Shown one piece after another: positions 1 to 5,565 of a stretch of DNA of 7,320 nt (positions are counted from its first letter, which is position 1; each line of letters starts with the position of its first letter). This stretch comes from Anaerolineales bacterium (GTDB taxonomy: Bacteria > Chloroflexota > Anaerolineae > Anaerolineales > DRMV01): positions 1 through 7,320 of the forward strand of contig JALVOR010000244.1 in assembly GCA_027026295.1 (NCBI GenBank), given 5' to 3'. The position numbers and the translations under genes are program-made. The notes below the pieces were generated by a model. The model was not told the DNA's origin. It saw only the letters and a list, made by a program, of their open reading frames with translations, and searched no databases.

Positions 1-81
1 GTCCATCAACGCATCGGCTCGTTTGTTAAAGTTCTGGTACACTTGTTGCCGGAACTGTGTTAAATCGTGAGTGTTGTCCAT
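1..81 (-). CDS. Probable transposase, N-terminal 27 residues only (runs off the left edge)
   Basis: Reading leftward from the ATG at 81, an open frame begins MDNTHDLTQFRQQVYQNF and continues to the window edge without a stop. A second in-frame ATG lies at 87-85, and the frame is closed upstream by a TAG at 108-106. The opening resembles, from memory, the N-termini of DDE-type transposases that are multicopy in Chloroflexota genomes. The catalytic domain would lie outside the window, so neither the IS family nor intactness can be judged. No clear Shine-Dalgarno precedes either ATG. The lower GC of this stretch compared with thrB, and the TTGACA/TGTCAA inverted repeat just outside, fit the end of an insertion sequence. 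It could instead be an unrelated small hypothetical protein. Confidence 0.45.
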   Translation of the reverse strand, partial: MDNTHDLTQFRQQVYQNFNKRADALMD

Positions 82-90
82 ACCCATAGA

Positions 91-117
91 TTGACACAGT
101 TCCACCTATTTTGTCAA
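91..117. repeat. 6-bp inverted repeat, possible insertion-sequence edge or transposase promoter part
   Basis: TTGACA at 91-96 is mirrored by TGTCAA at 112-117, separated by 15 bases, immediately upstream of the probable transposase start. Read on the minus strand, 117-112 is a perfect -35-like TTGACA, but the hexamer 17 bases further on (TCAATC) is a poor -10. It may belong to a terminal inverted repeat of the element or to its promoter. It is too short for a firm call. Confidence 0.25.
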
Positions 118-140
118 AAGTCCAATAATCCATAATTGCG

Positions 141-190
141 CAAAAACCACAGAAGACACAGAAAAGGCGCAGAAAACACAGAAAGAATCT
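141..190 (+). repeat. Dispersed intergenic repeat, 'ACACAGAAA' module (copy A)
   Basis: A purine-rich stretch built from imperfect units of about 9 bp, of the form CACAGAAGA / CACAGAAAA. It closely matches 7131-7174 at the other end of the window: both contain AAAACCACAGAAGACAC and AGAAAACACAGAAA. It is non-coding, AT-richer than the flanking genes, and sits between the transposase fragment and thrB. Function is unknown. Confidence 0.75.
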
Positions 191-226
191 TTAGCACGAT
201 GACATTCGCGAGTTACCCGACGACCT

Positions 227-254
227 GACTATCCGACTATCCGACTATCTGACC
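227..254 (+). repeat. 8-bp tandem repeat directly before thrB
   Basis: Three successive 8-bp units (GACTATCC, GACTATCC, GACTATCT) followed by a partial GACC run into the thrB start codon at 257 with two bases between. The array fills the place where a ribosome binding site would be expected, and no Shine-Dalgarno motif is visible. It may be a simple-sequence slippage tract or the tail of the composite repeat upstream. Confidence 0.8.
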
Positions 255-256
255 CC

Positions 257-1210
257 ATGACTACCCTCCGCATCCCCGCTTCTACCGGCAACGTTGGGCC
301 CGGCTTCGATGTGCTCGGGCTGGCGCTGGATTTATGGAACCGCGCCGATTTCGCCCTTAAAGGCAAAACCTGGCGCATCGAAATCCGGGGCGAAGGGGCA
401 AACGCCCTGCCCACCGATGAAGGCAACCTCATCCTGCGCGCCGCGCGACGGGTGTGGGAAACCACGGGGCAGCCAGTTCCCCGCGGGCTGGTGGTACGCT
501 GCGAAAACGGCATTCCCCTGCAATCGGGGCTGGGTTCCAGCGGTTCGGTGGCGCTGCTGGGCGTGGCGGGGGCCAACGCCCTGCTGGGTGCGCCTCTTTC
601 CCGCGCCGAGGTTTTCGCTTTGGCCGCCAAGGTGGAAGGCCATCCCGACAACGTCGCCCCCTCGCTCTATGGCGGCCTGACCGCGTCGGTCGCCACGGCC
701 GGGGGCTGGCTGGTGCGCCGCTTTCCCATTGCTGCAGCATGGCTGCAACGCCGCTGGATTGCCGTGGTGGTGCCCGATGTGGCGCTGAGCACCCAAGCCT
801 CCCGCGAAGCGCTACCCACTGCCGTGCCCATGAGCGACGCAGTCTTCAACATCGGCCACAGCCTGCTGGTGGTGGAAGCCTTCCGCACGGGCGACGCCGC
901 GCTGCTGGCCGAAGCCTTCACCGACCGGCTGCACCAGCCTTACCGCCTGCCGCTGATTCCGGGCGCTGCCGCCGCGTTGGAAGCCGCCCGCGCCGCGGGG
1001 GCGGTCGCGGCGGGGCTTTCCGGTGCAGGGCCAGGGCTGATTGCCTTTGCCCCCCAAATGGAAAACGCCGCACCCGTGGCCGCGGCGATGGTGGCTGCCT
1101 TCCAGCAGGCGGGCGTAACCGCCCGCGGCTGGGCGCTCAGGCCGGTGGCTGATGTGCCTTGGTCTGTTGCAGCACCCACAGGAAAAACGGCGCGCCGAAC
1201 AGCGCCGTAA
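257..1210 (+). CDS. thrB: Homoserine kinase (GHMP kinase family)
   Basis: This cytosolic enzyme phosphorylates L-homoserine with ATP to O-phosphohomoserine, the substrate of threonine synthase. The 317 residues match the usual ThrB length of about 300-320. All three GHMP motifs are present: the N-terminal substrate motif PASTGNVGPGFD (7-18), the Gly/Ser-rich ATP loop GIPLQSGLGSSGS (85-97), and the C-terminal GLSGAGPGLIAF (253-264). The ThrB-typical segments EGHPDNVAPSLYGG (127-140) and DRLHQPYR (223-230) are also there. The start at 257 is the only one possible, because the frame has no start codon back to a TGA at 200-202. No Shine-Dalgarno is visible; an 8-bp tandem repeat lies in its place. 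Neither thrC nor hom is in the window, so it is not in a visible thr operon. Its last 24 codons (294-317) overlap, on the opposite strand, the conserved 3' end of the permease gene. Confidence 0.95.
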   Translation: MTTLRIPASTGNVGPGFDVLGLALDLWNRADFALKGKTWRIEIRGEGANALPTDEGNLILRAARRVWETTGQPVPRGLVVRCENGIPLQSGLGSSGSVALLGVAGANALLGAPLSRAEVFALAAKVEGHPDNVAPSLYGGLTASVATAGGWLVRRFPIAAAWLQRRWIAVVVPDVALSTQASREALPTAVPMSDAVFNIGHSLLVVEAFRTGDAALLAEAFTDRLHQPYRLPLIPGAAAALEAARAAGAVAAGLSGAGPGLIAFAPQMENAAPVAAAMVAAFQQAGVTARGWALRPVADVPWSVAAPTGKTARRTAP

Positions 1211-2162
1211 CGATGCCCACAGGCAGGGTTTGGGGGGCTAACAGCGTGCGGGCAATCAGGTCGGAAAGCAGCAACGCCGTCGCCCCGCCAAGCAGGGAAA
1301 GCGCCACCAGATGGCGATAATCTTCGCCCCAGAAGGCCCGCATCAAGTGGGGGGCAACCAACCCGATGAAACCAATGATACCGGCAAACGCCACCGCCGC
1401 CGCGGTGGTGAGGGAAGCCGTCGCAAGCACCAGCAGTTTCACCCGCTGGGCGTGCAGGCCCAGTTGCCGCGCCTCTTCTTCCCCGAATTGCAGCACATTG
1501 AGGGCGTGCCCCGCCGTGAGCAACACCACCTGACCTACCAGCCAGTAGGGCAGCATGGCAAACACCGGCTTCCAGCCCGTGAGGGGCGCGCCGCCCAGCA
1601 AATACACAATGGCCCGCTGCAGCGTGCCTTCGGAATGCAGCATGAGGAACGAGGTCAGCGCCGAGGCGAGGGAACCCAGCGCCACGCCCGCCAGAATCAA
1701 TGTGGACGTCGGCACCTGCCCATCCACCCGCGCCAGCAGGTAAACCAGCGCCACAGTGAGCAGCGCCCCGACGAAAGCCGCCGCGGGCAGCAAAAACATG
1801 CCGTGCCACTGAGGGTTCCCACCCTGCAGCGCCAACGCCGCCACCGCGCCCAGCCCCGCACCCGAGGCCACACCCAGCAGGTACGGGTCGGCCAGGGGGT
1901 TGCGGAAAATGCCCTGATACGCCGCACCGCTGCTTCCCAAAGCCGCGCCGGTGAGCAATAGCAGCGCCATGTGGGGCAGGCGCAGGTCAAAGAGGATGGT
2001 GGCGTAATAAGCGGGCAGGTCGGCGGGCAGCGCCGCGCCGCCAATTTTCGCCGTGAGCAGGCGCGCCAAATCGCTCAGGGGGATGTTCACCGCCCCGATT
2101 GCCACATTCAGCACCGCGGCCAACGCCAGCAGCAAAAGGTTGATGGTCAAAGCACGTTTCAT
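1137..2162 (-). CDS. FecCD/BtuC-type ABC transporter permease (iron-siderophore, haem or cobalamin import)
   Basis: An inner-membrane permease of the type II importers that move ferric siderophores, haem or corrinoids, normally working as a dimer with an ATPase and a substrate-binding lipoprotein. The 341-residue product is strongly hydrophobic, consistent with about 10 membrane helices, and has the family's usual length. Diagnostic stretches are LRLPHMALLLLTGAALGSSGA (60-80), QGIFRNPLADPYLLGVASGAG (83-103), the probable ATPase-contact loop GEEEARQLGLHAQR (227-240), GFIGLVAPHLMR (264-275) and LPVGIVTALFGAPFFLWVL (313-331). The ATG at 2162 (MKRALTINLLLLAL) is chosen because the upstream in-frame extension to 2294 reads through an intergenic repeat and gives an unlikely N-terminus. 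No good ribosome site is visible. No ATPase or binding-protein gene lies beside it, so the substrate cannot be assigned. The family-typical Arg of LRLPR is His64 here. Confidence 0.92.
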   Translation of the reverse strand: MKRALTINLLLLALAAVLNVAIGAVNIPLSDLARLLTAKIGGAALPADLPAYYATILFDLRLPHMALLLLTGAALGSSGAAYQGIFRNPLADPYLLGVASGAGLGAVAALALQGGNPQWHGMFLLPAAAFVGALLTVALVYLLARVDGQVPTSTLILAGVALGSLASALTSFLMLHSEGTLQRAIVYLLGGAPLTGWKPVFAMLPYWLVGQVVLLTAGHALNVLQFGEEEARQLGLHAQRVKLLVLATASLTTAAAVAFAGIIGFIGLVAPHLMRAFWGEDYRHLVALSLLGGATALLLSDLIARTLLAPQTLPVGIVTALFGAPFFLWVLQQTKAHQPPA

Positions 2163-2197
2163 CGTTGCACTGTTTCCACGTAACGGTTCAGTCTTGA

Positions 2198-2272
2198 GAA
2201 AATAGCCCGCGGATGAACGCGGACAATCACAGATGGGCGCGGATTTAACGCAAAGAGGCGCAGAGAGGGAAG
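2198..2272 (-). repeat. Dispersed intergenic repeat, 'TTTGCG' plus 'ATCCG' modules (copy B)
   Basis: Read on the minus strand this is a CTCTGCGCCTCTTTGCGTTA-type module, then four 10-bp units at 2244-2205 (ATCCGCGCCC, ATCTGTGATT, GTCCGCGTTC, ATCCGCGGGC), then CTATTTTC. The same modules in the same order occur on the plus strand at 7189-7269. It fills much of the gap between the PBP-like gene and the permease start, with its CTATTTTC end toward the permease. A false N-terminal extension of the permease frame runs through it. Confidence 0.75.
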
Positions 2273-2303
2273 CAAGGCTGCAAGACAATGCCAAGAGCCA
2301 AGC

Positions 2304-2341
2304 AGGGGCGCTGCGGCACAGCCCCCTACAACTGCGCCCCT
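2304..2341. repeat. GC-rich hairpin at the 3' end of the PBP-like gene
   Basis: AGGGGCGC (2304-2311) pairs perfectly with GCGCCCCT (2334-2341), giving an 8-bp stem around a 22-base loop that can form further GGGG/CCCC pairs. Read on the minus strand it begins with GTAGGGGCGCAG, whose TAG is the stop codon of the PBP-like gene. There is no run of T after it, so it does not look like a standard intrinsic terminator. It could be a mobile palindromic repeat or an mRNA 3'-end stabiliser. Confidence 0.5.
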
Positions 2342-5093
2342 ACGGCTGCGGCATCTCAACTTCCAGCGTGGCGTGCGCCAGGTTGCCCGCGGCGTCGGCG
2401 GCGGTCAGGGTGAGGGTGTGCCTGCCGGGTTCCAGTTGCAGGGCAAAGGTATAAGGCGGCGCTTCCAACGTGTCTACCGGCTCGCCGTCGGCTTCCAGTT
2501 TCACCCACGCTAACGCCAGATCATCCTCGGCGGCAGCCTGCACGATCAAATAGCCCTGCTGCGCAGCCGCGACCAGGTCGGCTTCCTGCGGGTGCAGGAA
2601 AGCCACCTGCGGCGGCACCCCATCCACCGTGACCTGGGTGGTCGCCAGATGCACCTGCCCGTCGGTATCCGTCACCAGCAATTGCACTGCATAAAGGCCG
2701 CTCAAGCCAGTGGTATCCCACGTGCCCAGCACATCGTCAGTCACAGGGCGCTTGCCCTCGGCAACCACCACCCACTGCTGGGGGTTGAGTCCCTGCCCCA
2801 CCTGAATGCGGTAGGCAGCAAAGTTTTCGCTGGTTGCCGTGCCGCGGAACGTGACCTCGCCGCGCACATAAGCAAAAGCCGCAGGGGCGGTCAAATGTAC
2901 TTTCGGGTCGAAGGGTGGCGCGAGCACCATGTCATAATCCTGCGGCGGCAGGGTAAGGCCCGCTTCCTGCGCCCACGCGCGGGCCTCAGGGGGCACCATC
3001 ATGAACACCCGCGAAGCCACATCCTGCGGCGGCGTGAACACCGTTGCCCGCAAGCCGGTTTCCCGATCAACGTCCACCCGCCGGAAAAGGGTGTCGGGCA
3101 CGGTGGGTTCGTTGCCCTGCAGGAAGATTTCTTCCACCAGATTGGGGCAGTCGGCAGTGGGCAACATGCCCGACGGGTCACAGACGGTAACTTCGCTGAT
3201 CTCTGCCGGACGCTGGAAAGGTTCGGCGGGCAAATCGGCAAGGGCAGTGCGAGCAAGGGCGTGCCAGTAAGCCAGCGCCGCGTGCTGGCTTTGAGTCGGG
3301 TCGTTCCCCTGGGTATAAACGGCAATCACCCGCCGGGGCGTGTAACCTACCACCCACACGCCGCCTGCGGCGTTCCGCCCGATGTGCGCCGCCAGAGGGC
3401 GCCCGATTTCCAGCGGGTTGGGATGCCCCAACGAAGGCCAGCGGGCGGCCTGGTCGGCAAGGACATCGGTAAGCAGGTAAGCCAGGCCAGGGCTGAGCAC
3501 GCCGCGATAAGTCGGGGAAGCGGTAAAACGCAAGTTGGCATGGGCATCCACAGCCTGCACCACAGCGGCGGGCTGCAGGGTTTCCCCCGCGGGCAGGCCA
3601 TACCAGCGCCCCTGGGCGGCGAACACTGCGTAGCCGTGGGCGAGTTCTAGCAGGGTAAGGTCGCCGCTGCCAAGAAGCAGGTCATAGCCAAGTTGCTGCT
3701 GCCCCTGCAAGGCGGGCAGGCCGATACGAGCGGCGGTTGCCCACACCGTCGGCACGCCGAGTTGTTCCAGCAGGTGCAATGCAGGGGTCAAATAATCATT
3801 TGCCAGCGCCAGCCGCAGGCGCATGGGGCCGTGGAAGGCTTCCACAGGCTGGGGCAGTTGCACACCAGGGGGCACATGGGCAGGTACGTCCCACGTCAGA
3901 CTGGCAGGGGCAAAGCCGCGGGAAAACGCCACGGTGTAAACCCACGGGCTCAAGGCAGTGCCGGGCGGGTGAGGCCGAAAAGCCGCCGCGGGAGAAAGCG
4001 CCAAAACGCGCCCCGTGTCAGCATCCAGTACCACCGCCTCCAGCGCGGCATCGGCGGGCATGGGCTTGCCTAACAACAGGGGTGGCAAAAAGCGGGAAGC
4101 CGGGCAGTCAGGGGCAACTTCTGAGGCGGCCTGCCGCACCGCCTCGCCCAGACAAGCCACGGTGTGCTGCAAATCGGGCTGCAAGGTGGTGTAAACCACC
4201 AAACCGCGAGAAGGCAGCGGCCAGCGGGAGACAATCTGGCCCCGTGCTAACGCCACAATAGCGGGCGCTTCGATGCGTCGCGGCGCGGCCACGGCGGGCA
4301 CGGCGGGAAGAGCCTCCTGCACCTGCGGCGCCGTAACCAGCGCGTGCGCCAGCATGGTTATCAACAACTGCTGGCGGTGCTGGTCAGCAAGGGCGGGCGC
4401 ATCCCACGGGTTGATGTCAGGGTGCTGCAACACAGCAGCCAGCAGCGCGGCTTCGGAAAGGGTAAGGTCGGCAGCCGACTTGCCAAAGTAGCCGCGGCTG
4501 GCGGCTTCCAGGCCGTAAAAGCCATGGCCGAAGTCAGCAACGTTGAGATACCACGTCAGCACCCGCCGATGGCCGTATTGGGCAATGATTTGGGAAGCCA
4601 GCAGCCGTGCCCGCAAACGGCGGCGCAGGGAAGGCGGTTCCTGGAAGAGCAGCAGACGGTCGGCAAGGGTTTCAGCGATGGAAAGCGGAGCAGAAGCCTG
4701 CCAAAAGTGGCCTTCGTAGCCCCCTTCACTCCAAAAATCCGGTTCGATAGCCGCCACTACCGCCGCGAGGACGTAATCGGGCAAACCGTCAAGCGAAACC
4801 GGTGCACCGCCGGGAGGAACATACAATGCCGAACCATCGGCGGCCACATAGCGGGTGGGTGTGAGCAACAAACCTGTGGGTGCGTCGAGTAAATCGGGCA
4901 GCGCCTGGGGCGAGGGCAGGTCAGCAGTGATGTAGGCATACCCCCATGCCAGCAACGCGGTCGCAGCGGTCACGAGCAAGCCTAACGCGACCAGCAGGCC
5001 AATGCCCCAGGGGCGCAGGCGCGCGCTCCAGCGGCGGCGGGCTTGTTCTTCTCGCCGGCGGCGAACGCGCAGGGGAACGACCAATCGTTGCAT
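2340..5093 (-). CDS. Class A penicillin-binding-protein homologue with both active sites degenerate (pseudo-PBP), Ig-like C-terminus
   Basis: A 917-residue protein with the layout of a bifunctional peptidoglycan synthase: basic cytoplasmic tail (1-28), one membrane helix (about 29-52), GT51 region (about 95-255), transpeptidase-like region (about 350-620), a Cys-pair segment (C638, C649) and two Ig-like beta domains (about 730-823 and 827-915). Fold-level hallmarks persist, such as YLNVADFGHGFYGLEAA (182-198), YFGKSAADLTLSEAALLA (202-219) and the VVGYTP strand (581-586). The catalytic residues do not: transpeptidase SxxK reads TALS (379-382), SxN reads DYL (433-435) and KTGT reads HIGR (570-573). 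In GT51 the first catalytic Glu aligns with I116, STITQQ is replaced by SIAETL and the second Glu by A162. The frame is long and undisrupted, so it does not look like a decaying gene. The expected role is extracytoplasmic: scaffold, regulator or binder of cell-wall enzymes. The start at 5093 lies 6 nt after a TGATACAAT -10 element, suggesting leaderless mRNA. Confidence 0.88.
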   Translation of the reverse strand: MQRLVVPLRVRRRREEQARRRWSARLRPWGIGLLVALGLLVTAATALLAWGYAYITADLPSPQALPDLLDAPTGLLLTPTRYVAADGSALYVPPGGAPVSLDGLPDYVLAAVVAAIEPDFWSEGGYEGHFWQASAPLSIAETLADRLLLFQEPPSLRRRLRARLLASQIIAQYGHRRVLTWYLNVADFGHGFYGLEAASRGYFGKSAADLTLSEAALLAAVLQHPDINPWDAPALADQHRQQLLITMLAHALVTAPQVQEALPAVPAVAAPRRIEAPAIVALARGQIVSRWPLPSRGLVVYTTLQPDLQHTVACLGEAVRQAASEVAPDCPASRFLPPLLLGKPMPADAALEAVVLDADTGRVLALSPAAAFRPHPPGTALSPWVYTVAFSRGFAPASLTWDVPAHVPPGVQLPQPVEAFHGPMRLRLALANDYLTPALHLLEQLGVPTVWATAARIGLPALQGQQQLGYDLLLGSGDLTLLELAHGYAVFAAQGRWYGLPAGETLQPAAVVQAVDAHANLRFTASPTYRGVLSPGLAYLLTDVLADQAARWPSLGHPNPLEIGRPLAAHIGRNAAGGVWVVGYTPRRVIAVYTQGNDPTQSQHAALAYWHALARTALADLPAEPFQRPAEISEVTVCDPSGMLPTADCPNLVEEIFLQGNEPTVPDTLFRRVDVDRETGLRATVFTPPQDVASRVFMMVPPEARAWAQEAGLTLPPQDYDMVLAPPFDPKVHLTAPAAFAYVRGEVTFRGTATSENFAAYRIQVGQGLNPQQWVVVAEGKRPVTDDVLGTWDTTGLSGLYAVQLLVTDTDGQVHLATTQVTVDGVPPQVAFLHPQEADLVAAAQQGYLIVQAAAEDDLALAWVKLEADGEPVDTLEAPPYTFALQLEPGRHTLTLTAADAAGNLAHATLEVEMPQP

Positions 5094-5108
5094 GGGAGGA
5101 TTGTATCA
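5094..5108 (-). promoter_or_regulatory. Extended -10 promoter of the PBP-like gene, probably leaderless
   Basis: On the minus strand, TGATACAAT (5108-5100) is an extended -10 (TGN followed by TACAAT). It is followed by only six bases, CCTCCC, before the ATG at 5093. Transcription would then begin at or next to the start codon, which explains why no Shine-Dalgarno exists. No convincing -35 is visible at 17 bp, as expected when an extended -10 compensates. Confidence 0.5.
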
Positions 5109-5123
5109 AAAACTCAGGGGTTA

Positions 5124-5132
5124 TGCTACAAT
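5124..5132 (+). promoter_or_regulatory. Extended -10 promoter of the DUF4282 gene
   Basis: TGCTACAAT (5124-5132) is an extended -10 on the plus strand, with TACAAT at 5127-5132. It would start transcription near 5139, leaving a leader of about 38 nt that contains the AGGAGG ribosome site. It is the mirror of the minus-strand -10: ATTGTA at 5100-5105 against TACAAT at 5127-5132. The two genes therefore diverge from one compact control region. No strong -35 is visible. Confidence 0.5.
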
Positions 5133-5176
5133 AAAACGAATCCGGCAACCATTCCTTTCACTCCAGGAGGAAAACC

Positions 5177-5482
5177 ATGGACATCAACTGGAAAGACTTC
5201 ATCACTTTCCGCCGCATGGTCACGCCGATCATCATCCAGATTTTGTTCTGGATAGGCGTTGTGGGCGTTCTCATCAGCGGCATCATCGGCTTCTTCGGTG
5301 GGCTGATTTCAGGTATCGGCGAAGGCGATGTAGGCGCCATCTTTGGCGCACTTTTGGGTGTGCCCATCCTCACCATCGTTGGCTTGCTACTCGTCCGCCT
5401 GTATTCCGAACTGCTCATCGTGATTTTCCGCATCCACGATTCCCTCGTCGACATCCGCAACGCGCTGGAAAAGAGCGAGTAG
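5177..5482 (+). CDS. Small membrane protein, DUF4282-like
   Basis: A 101-residue protein whose pattern fits DUF4282: a short amphipathic N-terminus (FITFRRMVTPIIIQILFWIG, 8-27), a first membrane helix (about 17-43, Gly-rich toward its end), a glycine/acidic loop (44-53), a second helix (about 54-74), then the conserved arginine-bearing segment VRLYSELLIVIFRIHDSLVD (73-92) and a charged tail. The ATG at 5177 has the best ribosome site in the window, AGGAGG at 5165-5170 with a 6-base spacer. The biochemical role of the family is unknown; it is presumed to sit in the cytoplasmic membrane. It is transcribed divergently from the PBP-like gene across an 83-bp gap and is followed closely by a strong terminator, so it is probably a single-gene transcript. 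The family assignment is from memory of the pattern. Confidence 0.85.
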   Translation: MDINWKDFITFRRMVTPIIIQILFWIGVVGVLISGIIGFFGGLISGIGEGDVGAIFGALLGVPILTIVGLLLVRLYSELLIVIFRIHDSLVDIRNALEKSE

Positions 5483-5498
5483 CCCGTTTTCCTCCTGC

Positions 5499-5538
5499 CC
5501 TGCCCCCATTGCACCTTTCACGTGGGGGCAGGCTTTTT
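5499..5538 (+). terminator. Intrinsic terminator after the DUF4282 gene
   Basis: CCTGCCCCCA (5499-5508) pairs perfectly with TGGGGGCAGG (5523-5532), a 10-bp GC-rich stem with a 14-base loop, followed by C and five T (5534-5538). It lies 16 bases after the DUF4282 stop and just before coaBC. It should uncouple the two genes, so coaBC needs read-through or its own promoter, which I could not identify. Confidence 0.88.
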
Positions 5539-5565
5539 GAAATGTGCCACATCACAGGGAACACC

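Noticed and set aside
91..136. TTGACA (91-96) or TTGTCA (111-116) with CATAAT (131-136) as a thrB promoter.
   Set aside because: The spacings to CATAAT (34 and 14 bases) do not fit, and no better -10 lies at 16-18 bases.
229..651. Minus-strand and alternative-frame open frames across thrB.
   Set aside because: Overlapped completely by thrB, which has all GHMP motifs; these are GC-driven shadows without recognisable domains.
1805..1811. GCCACTG, as found in cobalamin riboswitches, on the plus strand.
   Set aside because: It lies inside the permease coding sequence on the opposite strand, and no other riboswitch box is present nearby or in the permease leader.
2163..2294. Longer permease start at 2294 adding 44 residues (MALSCSLASL...).
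   Set aside because: The extension is encoded by the composite repeat and is unlike FecCD N-termini; MKRALTINLLLLAL at 2162 begins just before the first membrane helix as expected.
2592..3650. 352-codon open frame antisense to the PBP-like gene.
   Set aside because: It mirrors the codon pattern of the real gene at high GC, has no family motifs or ribosome site, and its residue composition (rich in His, Arg, Gly, Gln) is typical of antisense shadows.
5002..5565. The coaBC frame stays open back to an ATG at 5002.
   Set aside because: That extension runs antisense to the PBP-like gene, then through the divergent promoter, the DUF4282 gene and the terminator. CoaBC homologues begin close to the LAGKRIILGITGS segment.
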